NCBI RefSeq assembly: GCF_026344005.1
Contig: NZ_JAPKNH010000006.1
Location: 124,001 to 188,000, forward strand
Direction of reading: 5' to 3'
Length of the DNA stretch: 64,000 nt
DNA from: Kaistia terrae
Lineage (GTDB): Bacteria; Pseudomonadota; Alphaproteobacteria; Rhizobiales; Kaistiaceae
A program made the position numbers and the translations under genes. Every line of letters begins with the position of its first letter. Position 1 is the stretch's first letter. Below are positions 53,026-63,207 of this stretch, one piece after another. The notes under the pieces were generated by a model, which had not been told where the DNA came from, ran no database searches, and saw only the letters and a program-made list of their open reading frames with translations.

Positions 53026-54744
53026 CTACAGGCTCGCCTGTGCCCGGTAGAGCCTCGCATAGGTGCCGTCGGCCGCGATCAGCTCGTCATGGCTGCCTTC
53101 CTCGACGATACCGGCCTCGGTCAGCACAAGGATGCGGTCGGCGCGCCGCACCGTCGACAGGCGGTGGGCGATCACCAGTGTCGTGCGGGTTCGCGCCAAT
53201 GCCATCAGCGCCTGTTGCACGGCGCGTTCGCTTTCATTGTCGAGGGCGCTGGTCGCCTCGTCGAAGATCAGCACCGGCGCATCCTTCAGAATGGCGCGGG
53301 CGATGGTCAGGCGCTGCTTCTGGCCGCCTGAAAGCTTGACCCCGCGCTGGCCGATGTCGCTCGCATAGCCGGCTGGCAGCGCCACGATGAAATCATGCGC
53401 GTTTGCCGCCCGGGCTGCTGCCTCGACCTCGGCGTCGGTGGCATTGGGCCGGCCATAGCGCAGGTTCTCCATCACCGTGCCGGCGAACAGGTACACGTCC
53501 TGCTGGACGATGCCGATGTTGCGCCGGAGTGAGTCGAGCCGGATGTCACGAATGTCGCTTCCGTCGAGCCGGATGCATCCCTCCGTCACTTCATAGAAGC
53601 GCGGGATCAGCGAACAGAGCGAGCTCTTGCCGGCGCCCGAGGCGCCGACGAGCGCCACGAACTCGCCCGGTCGGATTGCAAGCGACAGGTTCCTGAGCAC
53701 ATGCGGGCCTTCCTCCTCGTAGCGAAAGCCGACGTTCTCAAACGTGAGCGCGCCGCGCGCCTGGCCGATGGAAAGGGCGCCGGGGCGGTCTTCGATCTCG
53801 GGCTGCGTTTCGAAAATCTCCATGACGCGCACGAAGCCGGTGAAGCCGCTCTGCCAGAGGCGGGCGAGATTGGCGAGGCGGTTGACCGGATCGACCAGCA
53901 CGGCCACGCAGAGCAGGAAGGTCATCAGCTCGGCGATGCCGAGCGCCCCTTGCGCGACCCGGACCGCGCCGGCGACGATCACCAGGACCGTGACCAACTG
54001 GGGGAGAACTGTGGTGCCCGCCCAGAGATAGGCCTCGCTGCGATAGCCGATCCGCCGCCCTTCGAGAAAGCGCCGATTGGCCATATCGAAACGCTGGTTC
54101 TCTAGCGCCTCGTTGGCGAAGGATTGCACCACGCGAATACCGGCGAGCGAATCCTCGACGCGTTCGCTGACACCGGCGACCCGCTCCTTGACCTGAAGCA
54201 TCGCCACATTGACGCGGTTGTTGAAATGGAGCGCGAAGAAGGACGCTGGCGGGATGATGGCGAGGATCATCAGCGCCAGCGGAACGTCGAGGACGAACAG
54301 AATCGCCGTCACACCGGCAAATTTGAGGATCGCGATGGCGAGATCCTCCGGTCCGTGATGATAGAGTTCGCCCACTTCGAACAGATCGTGGGTGATGCGG
54401 CTCATCAGCTGGCCGACGCGCTGGCGGTCGTAGAAGCCGAAAGAGAGCTTCTGACAGTGAGCGAACAGCTCTCGGCGTAGCGCTGCTTCCATCTTCGCCC
54501 CCATCATGTGACCCTGATAGTCGACGAAAAGCGTCGCCAGTGCCTGCATCACGAGCAGGGCCAGCATCAGTCCGCCCACAGCATAGATGGCGGGAAGCGT
54601 CGCCGACGGATCGTCGGTCGCGACGAGCAGGCGCGTCACATAATTGGCGCAGAGCGGCAAGAGCAGCGCCGTCACCGAGACCAGAACGGCGCAAGCGAGA
54701 TCAAGCAGCAATAGCGGCAGATAAGGCCGGTAATAGCTAAGCAA
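53026..54744 (-). CDS. ABC exporter, fused membrane and ATPase domains (MsbA-like); N-terminus uncertain
   Basis: 572 residues from the TTG at 54744. A six-helix membrane domain (from 'LSYYRPYLPLLLLDLACAVL') is followed by an ATPase with Walker A 'GASGAGKSSL', signature 'LSGGQKQRLTIARAIL', Walker B 'VLIFDEATSALD' and H-loop 'IAHRL'. The same frame stays open with protein-like sequence ('SEDPTESATPRLTRARLVKL') upstream of 54744 but without ATG, GTG or TTG. An ATG at 54925 in the adjacent frame joins it through a C7 tract (54858-54864). One C fewer would give a 632-residue protein. The exported substrate (lipid, glucan or drug) is unknown. Confidence 0.85.
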   Translation of the reverse strand: MLSYYRPYLPLLLLDLACAVLVSVTALLLPLCANYVTRLLVATDDPSATLPAIYAVGGLMLALLVMQALATLFVDYQGHMMGAKMEAALRRELFAHCQKLSFGFYDRQRVGQLMSRITHDLFEVGELYHHGPEDLAIAILKFAGVTAILFVLDVPLALMILAIIPPASFFALHFNNRVNVAMLQVKERVAGVSERVEDSLAGIRVVQSFANEALENQRFDMANRRFLEGRRIGYRSEAYLWAGTTVLPQLVTVLVIVAGAVRVAQGALGIAELMTFLLCVAVLVDPVNRLANLARLWQSGFTGFVRVMEIFETQPEIEDRPGALSIGQARGALTFENVGFRYEEEGPHVLRNLSLAIRPGEFVALVGASGAGKSSLCSLIPRFYEVTEGCIRLDGSDIRDIRLDSLRRNIGIVQQDVYLFAGTVMENLRYGRPNATDAEVEAAARAANAHDFIVALPAGYASDIGQRGVKLSGGQKQRLTIARAILKDAPVLIFDEATSALDNESERAVQQALMALARTRTTLVIAHRLSTVRRADRILVLTEAGIVEEGSHDELIAADGTYARLYRAQASL

Positions 54745-55118
54745 CTTGACGAGGCGTGCGCGCGTCAGCCGTGGTGTGGCGGACTCGGTCGGGTCTTCCG
54801 ACAGGGCGCCGACGAGCGGAATCGTGCGTTCGGCTTCCGCGGTAGATGGAGTTGGGAGGGGGGGAGAGTTCGCTTTCGCTAGAGGCGTCGTCTCGCGCTT
54901 GAAGTTCCGGGGAACGTATAAGCATAGAGTTTCATGTCCTGGTGGCTTTCAAAGGCTTCCTTCTGGTTGGACATGAGGGTTCTCATCGGATGCTCCCAAG
55001 GCTCTCGTTTCGAGGAGCCGGCACTATGGTCCCGTGCGCCGTGCTGGACAATGTCGTGCCAGCGGAAACCGGCCGGCCGTTGCTTTTCGGCACTGGCGAT
55101 GGCTTTCGGGCTAGCGAT

Positions 55119-55137
55119 GTTATACATTTTGTACAAC
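55119..55137. promoter_or_regulatory. Imperfect palindrome before the AbrB-Doc pair
   Basis: gttatacattttgtacaac pairs with itself in 7 of 8 positions around a ttt centre, 12 bp before the antitoxin start. It is AT-rich amid GC-rich DNA and in the position of an autoregulatory toxin-antitoxin operator. Confidence 0.6.
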
Positions 55138-55149
55138 GGAGTGCGCGCC

Positions 55150-55374
55150 ATGAAGCTTGAGATCAAGAAGATCGGTAATTCGATGGGTCTGATCCTGCCG
55201 AAGGAATTGCTCGCCAGACTTGCGCTGAAACAGGGTGAGTGGCTGCATGTCACGGAGAACGCGGACGGCTCGATCCGCCTTTCGCCCTTCGATCCGGACT
55301 TCGCCGAGGCCATGAGCGTCGTCGACGAGATCATGGTCGAGTATCGCGATACGCTGAAAGAACTGGCCAAGTGA
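55150..55374 (+). CDS. AbrB/MazE-family antitoxin
   Basis: 74-residue DNA-binding antitoxin with a swapped-hairpin AbrB fold: 'MKLEIKKIGNSMGLILPKEL' at residues 1-20, then 'LKQGEWLHVTENADGSIRL'. The acidic C-terminus ('FAEAMSVVDEIMVEYRDTLK') would bind the toxin. ATG 55150 has ggag about 9 nt upstream. It overlaps the toxin gene by 4 bp (GTGA), giving coupled translation, and probably represses its own promoter at 55119-55137. Confidence 0.9.
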   Translation: MKLEIKKIGNSMGLILPKELLARLALKQGEWLHVTENADGSIRLSPFDPDFAEAMSVVDEIMVEYRDTLKELAK

Positions 55375-55763
55375 CGGAGCCGCGTTGGCTCACTCTGGAA
55401 GAAATCCTTGTCGCGCATGAGCGGCAGCTTGCCCGATTTGGCGGTCCGGCCGGGCTTCGCGATCTTGGCGCGCTGGAATCTGCGCTCGACCGTCCACGTA
55501 ACAAGCTTGTCTATGGCGAGACGGAGTTGGCCAGTCTCGCGGCCGCCTACGCGTATGGGATTGCGCGCAATCATCCGTTCGTCGATGGCAACAAGCGTGC
55601 CGCCTTTATCGCGATGATGGTGTTTCTTCGCCTCAATGGCGTTCGGTTCGCGCCATCTCCAGCGGAGGCCACGAGTGCCATTCTCGGGCTCGCCGCCGGT
55701 GAAATTTTGGAGGAAGGCCTCACCCGCTGGATCCGCGCCAATCTTCCGCCAGCGACGGAGTAG
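55371..55763 (+). CDS. doc: Doc-type Fic toxin (death on curing)
   Basis: 130-residue toxin. The GTG at 55371 overlaps the antitoxin stop. The Fic core motif 'ARNHPFVDGNKRAAFIAMMV' has K-R in place of the G-x-G-R of AMPylators, as in Doc kinases that phosphorylate elongation factor Tu. 'LTLEEILVAHERQLARFGGP' at the N-terminus is also Doc-like. Partnered here with an AbrB-type rather than Phd-type antitoxin, an arrangement found in some genomes. Toxicity in the host is inference. Confidence 0.9.
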   Translation: MTEPRWLTLEEILVAHERQLARFGGPAGLRDLGALESALDRPRNKLVYGETELASLAAAYAYGIARNHPFVDGNKRAAFIAMMVFLRLNGVRFAPSPAEATSAILGLAAGEILEEGLTRWIRANLPPATE

Positions 55764-55864
55764 CGCGGGGTGATCTTTGGGTAATGGCTTGCGCATGGCG
55801 GCAGGCACCGCATCTTAGGGGCACGCTTCCGAATGCGCCTGTCCTCCCCCAGAGAGCTCGCCAA

Positions 55865-57220
55865 ATGTCCGATTCTGAACGCAACCGTCTTTCCGGCCGC
55901 CTGTCGCGCTATGCCCGCGTCGGCATGAATGTCGGCGGGGTCGCGGCCAAGGTGGCGAGCGCTCGGCTGTTCGGCAGTTCCCTCGACAAGGGCAAGAACG
56001 CGTCCGAGCTGGCGACAGCGCTCGGCGGCCTCAAGGGGCCATTGATGAAGGTCGGCCAGATCCTCTCGACCGTGCCGGACCTCGTGCCGCCGGAATATGC
56101 CGAGGAACTGTCGCAGTTGCAGTCGAACGCGCCGCCGATGGGCTGGCCCTTCGTCAAGCGGCGCATGCAGGCGGAACTCGGCCCAAGCTGGGAAAAGCGG
56201 TTTCAGCTTTTCGAACACGCACCCGCCGCCGCCGCCTCGCTCGGCCAAGTGCATCGCGCCATCGCGCGTGACGGCAAGGCGCTGGCGGTGAAGCTGCAAT
56301 ATCCCGACATGCAGTCGGCCGTCGAAGCCGATCTTGTGCAGTTGAAGGTGCTGCTCTCGATCTATCGCCGCATCGACAAGGCGATCGACACCAGCGAGAT
56401 CTTCGAGGAAATCGGCAATCGCATCCGCGAAGAGCTCGATTATGGCCGCGAGGCGCGCCACACGCTGCTCTACAAGATCATGCTCGACGGCGAGCCGCTG
56501 GTGCGCGTGCCGGAAGTCGAGCCGGCGCTGTCGACCAACCGGCTGCTCGCCATGCAATGGCTCGATGGCAACCGGCTGCTCGACTATCGCGACCGTTCGC
56601 TGGAAGAGCGCAACCGCATCGCCAAGGCGATGTTCAATGCCTGGTGGGCGCCGTTCGCCCGCTATGGCGTCATCCATGGCGACCCGCATCTCGGCAACTA
56701 CACCGTGTTTGAAAACGAGGCCGGTGAGGCGGCCGGGATCAACCTGCTCGACTATGGCTGTGTCCGCATCTTCCCGCCAAAATTCGTCGCCGGCGTCGTC
56801 GATCTGTTCCATGGCCTGCGCGAGAATGACCGCGACCGGATCGTCTCCGCCTATGAGATCTGGGGCTTTGCCGGCTTGTCGAACGAGTTGATCGAGGCAC
56901 TGAATATCTGGGCGCGTTTCATCTACGGCCCGCTGATCGACGACCGCGTCCGCACCATCGCCGATGGCGTCGCGCCTTCGGAATATGGTCGGCGCGAAGC
57001 CTTCCAGGTGCATCAGGTACTTCGCGAAAAAGGGCCGGTTACCGTACCGCGCGAGTTTGTCTTCATGGACCGCGCCGCCATCGGCCTTGGCTCGGTGTTT
57101 CTGCATCTGAAGGCCGAGATGAACTTTCACCAGCTGTTCGCCGAAACCATCGAGGGGTTCGATCGCGACATGCTCGGCTATCGTCAGAAGGCGGCGCTCG
57201 GCGGGGTTGGCCTGGCGTGA
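55865..57220 (+). CDS. AarF/ABC1/UbiB family kinase-like protein
   Basis: 451 residues from ATG 55865 (the upstream open codons to 55784 lack a ribosome binding site). The ABC1-family opening is 'KVGQILSTVPDLVPPEYAEE' (K-x-G-Q) near residue 62, then 'HAPAAAASLGQVHRAI' (A-rich loop) near 118, the VAIK-like 'ALAVKLQYPDM', the catalytic 'GVIHGDPHLGNYTVF' near 270 and 'LLDYGCVRIF' (metal-binding DxG-like). Relatives support ubiquinone synthesis or lipid handling as ATPases. It lies upstream of the oxidase subunit and transhydrogenase genes, but separated by 180 bp. Confidence 0.9.
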   Translation: MSDSERNRLSGRLSRYARVGMNVGGVAAKVASARLFGSSLDKGKNASELATALGGLKGPLMKVGQILSTVPDLVPPEYAEELSQLQSNAPPMGWPFVKRRMQAELGPSWEKRFQLFEHAPAAAASLGQVHRAIARDGKALAVKLQYPDMQSAVEADLVQLKVLLSIYRRIDKAIDTSEIFEEIGNRIREELDYGREARHTLLYKIMLDGEPLVRVPEVEPALSTNRLLAMQWLDGNRLLDYRDRSLEERNRIAKAMFNAWWAPFARYGVIHGDPHLGNYTVFENEAGEAAGINLLDYGCVRIFPPKFVAGVVDLFHGLRENDRDRIVSAYEIWGFAGLSNELIEALNIWARFIYGPLIDDRVRTIADGVAPSEYGRREAFQVHQVLREKGPVTVPREFVFMDRAAIGLGSVFLHLKAEMNFHQLFAETIEGFDRDMLGYRQKAALGGVGLA

Positions 57221-57402
57221 GGTTTTCGGGGCTTCAGGGCAGGGCAGGGCCGCCTGCGACATTGCGTCCATAACCGTTTTTCGCGGCAGTTGGACGCCAG
57301 CGCTGCGTTGGTTGGTTTGCCCTGCCGAAGGCGGATTGCCCGCCTTGCCCAAGTGTTGTAAACGCCGATCACGTTTGGTTTGCGCTGAAGGATGGATACA
57401 CC

Positions 57403-57528
57403 ATGGCCGAAAGCCCGATGGACTACGCTGAGCACGAGAGAACCTATGCGTTCTTCACCGGCCTGACGAAATACGGCACGATCGCCTGCGTGGTGATCCT
57501 GGTGCTGATGGCGATCTTCCTCGTCTGA
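57403..57528 (+). CDS. aa3-type cytochrome c oxidase subunit IV (bacterial small subunit)
   Basis: 41-residue single-helix membrane protein: a hydrophilic N-terminus 'MAESPMDYAEHERTYAFFTG' is followed by one helix 'IACVVILVLMAIFLV'. It matches the small subunit IV of alphaproteobacterial aa3 oxidases in length and in the 'Y-x-x-H-x-x-T-Y-x-x-F' pattern. ATG 57403 has 'aagga' about 10 nt upstream. Located between the UbiB-like gene and pntAA, a neighbourhood known in related genomes. Confidence 0.88.
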   Translation: MAESPMDYAEHERTYAFFTGLTKYGTIACVVILVLMAIFLV

Positions 57529-57630
57529 AAATCAGAATTGATCCGGTAGCGCGACTGCCGGATGTCGCGATACCCGACTACTTGACTGTGCGGGCGCATT
57601 GCGAGGCCCGCCACTCCATAGGGAAACGCC

Positions 57631-58818
57631 ATGAAGATTGGTGTGCCGGCGGAGGTGGACGGGCTGGAAAGCCGCGTCGCCGCGACGCCTGAGACGGTAA
57701 AGAAATTCATCGCGCTCGGCGCCGAGGTGTCGGTGCAATCCGGTGCCGGTGTTGCCTCGCGCGTTCCGGATGCCGAATACGCCGCCGCCGGCGCGTCGAT
57801 CGCGGCTTCCGCCGCAGACGCCGTTCGCGATGCGGATATCGTGCTCAAGGTACGCCGGCCGCTCGCCGATGAACTGCCGCTCTACAAGCGCGGCGCTCTC
57901 ATCGTCGCGACGATGGATCCCTATGGCCATGAGCCGGACGTCGCCGCCATGGCCGGCGCCGGCGTCACTGCCATCGCGATGGAGTTCATGCCGCGCATCA
58001 CCCGCGCCCAGGTCATGGACATCCTGTCGAGCCAGGCGAACCTCGCCGGCTATCAGGCCGTGATCGACGCGGCTGCCGAATATGACCGCGCGCTTCCGAT
58101 GATGATGACCGCTGCCGGCACCGTGCCGGCCGCCCGCGTCTTCGTCATGGGCGCCGGCGTTGCCGGGCTTCAGGCCATCGCCACCGCACGCCGTCTCGGC
58201 GCCGTGGTGACGGCGACCGACGTGCGTCCCGCCGCCAAGGAACAGGTCGAATCGCTCGGCGCCAAATTCGTCGCCGTCGAGGATGACGAGTTCAAGCAGG
58301 CCGAAACCGCCGCTGGTTACGCCAAGCCGATGTCGGCCGAATACCAGGCCAAGCAGGCAGCCCTCGTTTCCGAGCACATCAAGAAGCAGGACATCGTCAT
58401 CACGACGGCCCTGATCCCCGGCCGCGCCGCACCGCGTCTCGTTTCGGCCGCCATGGTCGCCTCGATGAAGCCCGGTTCGGTTCTGGTCGATCTCGCGGTC
58501 GAGCGCGGCGGCAATGTCGAGGGCGCCAAGCCCGGCGAAGTCGCTGTCGTCGATGGCAAGAAGATCGTCGGGCATCTGAATGTCGCCGGCCGCATCGCCG
58601 CGACTGCCTCGCAGCTCTACGCCAAGAACCTGTTCTCCTTCGTCGAGACGTTGATCGACAAGGCCGCGAAGACCGTCGCCGTCAATTGGGACGATGAGCT
58701 GGTCAAGGCGACGGTGCTGACGCGCGACGGTGCCATCGTGCACCCGGCGTTCAAGCCGAAAGAAGAGATCCAGGAAGAGCCGAAGCCGATTCTCGTTGCT
58801 GAGCAGGGGGCCAGCTGA
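57631..58818 (+). CDS. pntAA: NAD(P) transhydrogenase subunit alpha, part 1
   Basis: 395-residue NAD(H)-binding domain I of the proton-pumping transhydrogenase, split as in Rhodospirillum rubrum. It begins '[20 protein letters not shown]'. The cofactor fold is marked by '[20 protein letters not shown]' near residue 170, and '[14 protein letters not shown]' sits near the end. It heads the pntAA-pntAB-pntB operon (2-bp and 10-bp gaps). Product: cytosolic hydride donor site that helps form NADPH using the proton gradient. Confidence 0.95.
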   Translation: MKIGVPAEVDGLESRVAATPETVKKFIALGAEVSVQSGAGVASRVPDAEYAAAGASIAASAADAVRDADIVLKVRRPLADELPLYKRGALIVATMDPYGHEPDVAAMAGAGVTAIAMEFMPRITRAQVMDILSSQANLAGYQAVIDAAAEYDRALPMMMTAAGTVPAARVFVMGAGVAGLQAIATARRLGAVVTATDVRPAAKEQVESLGAKFVAVEDDEFKQAETAAGYAKPMSAEYQAKQAALVSEHIKKQDIVITTALIPGRAAPRLVSAAMVASMKPGSVLVDLAVERGGNVEGAKPGEVAVVDGKKIVGHLNVAGRIAATASQLYAKNLFSFVETLIDKAAKTVAVNWDDELVKATVLTRDGAIVHPAFKPKEEIQEEPKPILVAEQGAS

Positions 58819-58820
58819 TC

Positions 58821-59312
58821 ATGGCAAGTCTTACGCCCGAGCAGGCGGCCAGCGCCGCCAAGTCTGCCGCTGACGCAGCGACCTCCGCGGCAAGTGCTGC
58901 GCAGGAAGCGGCCGCCGCCGCCCAGATCTATGCCGAACAGGCCGCAGGCGGCCTCGGCGATGTCGCCGGCGCTGTCGCGCATGCCGTTTCCGGCGGCGCG
59001 ATCGACCCCTTCGTCTTCCGCCTCTCCGTCTTCGTGCTGGCGATCTTCGTTGGCTATTACGTCGTCTGGCAGGTGACGCCGGCGCTGCATACGCCTCTGA
59101 TGTCCGTCACCAACGCGATCTCCTCGGTCATCGTCGTCGGCGCGCTGCTCGCGGTCGGTGTCGATGCGGCGGTCGATGCGGCCGCTGCCTCCGGCCACGC
59201 CTGGGCGCAGGGCTTCGGCTTCGTCGCCCTTGTGCTCGCCAGCGTCAACATCTTCGGTGGCTTCCTCGTCACCAGTCGCATGCTCGCCATGTACAAGAAA
59301 AAGACGAAGTGA
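58821..59312 (+). CDS. pntAB: NAD(P) transhydrogenase subunit alpha, part 2
   Basis: 163 residues. An Ala-rich coiled-coil N-terminus ('[20 protein letters not shown]') is followed by the membrane part with about four helices ('[20 protein letters not shown]', '[15 protein letters not shown]', '[20 protein letters not shown]'). The length is somewhat above the usual ~140, due to that N-terminal extension. Between pntAA and pntB in the operon. Confidence 0.94.
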   Translation: MASLTPEQAASAAKSAADAATSAASAAQEAAAAAQIYAEQAAGGLGDVAGAVAHAVSGGAIDPFVFRLSVFVLAIFVGYYVVWQVTPALHTPLMSVTNAISSVIVVGALLAVGVDAAVDAAAASGHAWAQGFGFVALVLASVNIFGGFLVTSRMLAMYKKKTK

Positions 59313-59322
59313 GGTCGCGCCG

Positions 59323-60729
<1,407 letters not shown>

Positions 60730-60754
60730 TCTTCAGCGGCTACGCAAGAAATCG

Positions 60755-60784
60755 AAAAGGCCGCCTCCGGGCGGCCTTTTTCTT
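60755..60784 (+). terminator. Intrinsic terminator of the pnt operon
   Basis: aaaaggccgcc (60755-60765) and ggcggcctttt (60770-60780) form an 11-bp stem with loop tccg, followed by a T-rich tail. It lies 26 bp past the pntB stop. Confidence 0.93.
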
Positions 60785-60834
60785 TGACGGGAGTCCCTGG
60801 TCGAAGGATGGTTCTCCTGTCGAGGGAGTGAGCC

Positions 60835-61368
60835 GTGTCAGAGACCGCATTCAGCATTCGCCAGCTTCGCGCTGAGGATTGGGTCGCCTTCCGGGCGTTG
60901 CGCCTGAAGGCGCTGGAGACCGTACCAACGGCGTTCGGCGCCAGCCAGGAGGAAGACGCGGCCCTGTCGCCGGAAGCGCTACGCGAGCGGCTGGAGCGCG
61001 CGCCCAGCGCCGTCTTTGGCGCGTTCGCCGGCGATAGCCTGATCGGCATGGCGGGCTTCCACGCCCAGCTGGGCGCAAAGCGACGTCATCGCGGCCTGCT
61101 CTGGGGCGTATTCGTCGAGGAAGCGTATCGGGGCAGGGGATGCGCGCGAAGACTGGTCGAGCGCGTCATCCTTCATGCGGGCGAGCATGTGGTGGTGCTG
61201 GAAGCCGGCGTGACGGCGGGCAATCGTAACGCCGCCGCGCTCTATGAGAGCCTTGGCTTCCGGATCTCCGGCTTGATCCAGAAGGCGCTCCGAATCGACG
61301 GCGCCTTCCATGACGAGATCCTGCTGGCGCTGGATCTGGAAGAGCGGGCTAGCCCGTCCCGGGGCTAG
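60835..61368 (+). CDS. GNAT family N-acetyltransferase
   Basis: 177 residues. The acetyl-CoA binding motif is seen in 'GVFVEEAYRGRGCARRLVER' near residues 92-111 (R/Q-x-x-G-x-G/A), and the C-terminal motif in 'VTAGNRNAAALYESLGFRIS' near 124. GTG 60835 follows 'gagggagtgagcc'. Substrate unknown (protein N-termini or small amines). Convergent with the TPR gene at 61.4 kb. Confidence 0.9.
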   Translation: MSETAFSIRQLRAEDWVAFRALRLKALETVPTAFGASQEEDAALSPEALRERLERAPSAVFGAFAGDSLIGMAGFHAQLGAKRRHRGLLWGVFVEEAYRGRGCARRLVERVILHAGEHVVVLEAGVTAGNRNAAALYESLGFRISGLIQKALRIDGAFHDEILLALDLEERASPSRG

Positions 61369-61381
61369 GCCCCGAGAGCGA

Positions 61382-62278
61382 TCAGGCGGCGGCCTTGGCG
61401 GTGCGACGCATGCCGTCGCGGGCAGGCGCGTAGCTCGGATTGAGCGTCTGGGCGCGGGCGAAGGCGTTGTGTGCCGCGTCGCGTTCGCCCAGCTTCTCGA
61501 GCGCCAAGCCCTGGTTGGTCCAGCCCTGGTAATTGTCCTTGTCGCGACGGACGACGATGTTGAAATCGTCGAGCGCTGCCTTGTAGTCGGCGGTGGCGAG
61601 ATAGGACAGGCCACGGCCCAGATGCGGGGCGGGGGCATTCGGCGCGTAGGTCATCGACGCGGTGAAGTCGGCGATGGCGTCGTCGTGGCGGCCCTGGCCC
61701 TGGTAGATCAGGGCGCGGTTGTTATAGGCCTTGGGGTCCGTCGGCTCGAGCTCGATGCCCCTGGAGAAATCGGCGAGCGCCAGGTCGATCTGGCCCTGCG
61801 AGCGATACAGGTTGCCGCGCCCGACATAGGCTTCGTTGTAGCTCGGATTGAGCTCGATCGAGCGATTGTAGTCGGCGAGCGCCTGGCCGTTCTGGTTCAG
61901 CTTGCGCTGCACCAGCGCGCGGTTCGAATAGGCTTGGTAGAAGCCGGGATTGATCTCGATCGCGCGGTTGAAATCGGCCAGCGCCTGATCGTAGCGCCCG
62001 GCGCGGCCCAGCGCCGTGCCGCGGACATTGTAGCCCGACGCATCGCTCGGATTCTGGTTCACGACCGAGCTGAGCGACGAGATGTTCGCCTCGGAGCCCA
62101 TGGCGCGGTCGACATTGTCGAAATCATGGGTGTTGGAAGCGGTCTGGCAGCCGGCAAGGGCCAGGGTGCCGAGCATTGCGGCCCAGAGCGGCGAGCGTCC
62201 CCGCGACAACAGCCTAGTCGCGACGCTGGTCGCGTTCGAGGTCGTGTCCGCGAGCGAAAGGCTGCCAAGCGCCATCAT
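61382..62278 (-). CDS. TPR-repeat lipoprotein-like protein
   Basis: 298 residues from ATG 62278 (ATG 62275 is also possible). A long N-terminus leads to a hydrophobic stretch with the lipobox 'MLGTLALAGCQTASN', the cysteine near residue 44. At least six TPR units follow in register ('AGRYDQALADFNRAIEINPG', 'NGQALADYNRSIELNPSYNE', 'QIDLALADFSRGIELEPTDP', 'RHDDAIADFTASMTYAPNAP'). The long pre-lipobox segment is unusual for a type-II signal. Probably an anchored scaffold on the outer or inner membrane, NlpI-like. Confidence 0.87.
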   Translation of the reverse strand: MMALGSLSLADTTSNATSVATRLLSRGRSPLWAAMLGTLALAGCQTASNTHDFDNVDRAMGSEANISSLSSVVNQNPSDASGYNVRGTALGRAGRYDQALADFNRAIEINPGFYQAYSNRALVQRKLNQNGQALADYNRSIELNPSYNEAYVGRGNLYRSQGQIDLALADFSRGIELEPTDPKAYNNRALIYQGQGRHDDAIADFTASMTYAPNAPAPHLGRGLSYLATADYKAALDDFNIVVRRDKDNYQGWTNQGLALEKLGERDAAHNAFARAQTLNPSYAPARDGMRRTAKAAA

Positions 62279-62328
62279 GGCGTTGCTCCAGAATAAGCGC
62301 CCATGACGATGAAGCGGGCGCAAAACCA

Positions 62329-62361
62329 CAAAAGGAAACGAGCCCGAAACAACGGGCTCGT
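62329..62361 (-). terminator. Intrinsic terminator of rpsU
   Basis: acgagcccg (62338-62346) and cgggctcgt (62353-62361) form a 9-bp stem around aaacaa. On the minus strand the tail (from caaaag and further A-rich bases on the plus strand) is T-rich. It lies 58 bp past the rpsU stop. Confidence 0.75.
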
Positions 62362-62418
62362 CACCTTGAACTTCAAAGCTAGAAAGCAGGCGAAAGCAGG
62401 GCGAGATGCCCTTGCTTA

Positions 62419-62649
62419 TCAGCGCTTCGGCTTGGGAGCCGCAACGATGCCGCCTTCGCGCTGAGCGCGCTTGCGCGCCAGCTTGCGGGCACGACGAACG
62501 GCTTCCGCCTTCTCGCGTGCCTTCTTCTCGGAAGGCTTCTCATAGAAGTTGCGAAGCTTCATCTCACGGAAGATGCCTTCACGCTGCATCTTCTTCTTGA
62601 GAGCCTTAAGCGCCTGATCGACGTTATTGTCGCGAACGAGTACCTGCAC
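62419..62649 (-). CDS. rpsU: 30S ribosomal protein bS21
   Basis: 76 residues from GTG 62649. It reads '[20 protein letters not shown]' after translation, then '[20 protein letters not shown]', the S21 core, and ends in a Lys/Arg-rich tail '[20 protein letters not shown]'. The frame is open upstream to 62754, but that part does not resemble the family. A ribosome binding site is not obvious. It binds the 30S subunit and helps initiation. Confidence 0.94.
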   Translation of the reverse strand: MQVLVRDNNVDQALKALKKKMQREGIFREMKLRNFYEKPSEKKAREKAEAVRRARKLARKRAQREGGIVAAPKPKR

Positions 62650-63102
62650 GCGGGAGCGTCCTATCTTGATCCGGTCCGGATGAAATCTCGGGGGAGACGA
62701 GGCAGGGCGACAGAAGCCGCTTATCAACACCGTCCCAATTGTGGTCGCTCTCATAGCAGAAGCGGAGCGCCGATGTCAAAGAGGACAGCCGCCAAAACAA
62801 GGTAAATTCTCGTTTTCGCCGGACCAGCGTGGCTTTTCGGCCCGTCCTTCGCGGTCACAAGGCCGGAATCACGAGGCGCTGAATGCGACGTCATCGAGAA
62901 TCTGAACAGAATCGGCCCGCCCACGCAACTCTATGCGACCGAGTCGCGGCACGGGATCACGACATGCGGAGCGGATGGCGGCGATGAGGTCTCGTCGGGC
63001 CGCTACGTTTGGCGCGTCGGAAGCGCCTGGGCGGCGCTGTGTGGAAGCGTTCCCTCGGCAAGACGGGGCCTCGCCACACCCTCTCCGGCGAGCGGGCCAA
63101 TG
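62650..63102. other. 450-bp region without a recognisable gene
   Basis: Upstream of rpsU and downstream of trcR. Open frames of 65-80 codons exist on both strands (for example 62869-63105 minus), but none is protein-like. It should contain the rpsU promoter; no clear -35/-10 pair stands out. Confidence 0.5.
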
Positions 63103-63137
63103 CAAAAAAAAGGCCCCGCCCGGTGGGGCGAGGCCTT
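63103..63137 (-). terminator. Intrinsic terminator of trcR
   Basis: aaggcc-c-cgccc (63110-63121) pairs with gggcg-a-ggcctt (63126-63137) around ggtg, with one mismatch. On the minus strand it is followed by a run of T (aaaaaaaa on the plus strand, 63104-63111). It lies 71 bp past the trcR stop. Confidence 0.85.
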
Positions 63138-63207
63138 GGATCCTCTGGCGCCAAAAAGCGCCTGCGGGCGGGCTGGGCGGCAGGAGCCTCCCGGCGCTGC
63201 CCGGGCT

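Noticed and set aside
55571-57352. 593-codon minus frame opposite the UbiB-like gene
   Set aside because: Antisense to a conserved kinase fold; no domain in the reverse reading.
61349-61368. Palindrome ctagccc...gggctag at the end of the GNAT gene
   Set aside because: Short, inside the coding end, without a T-run; not convincing as a terminator or operator.
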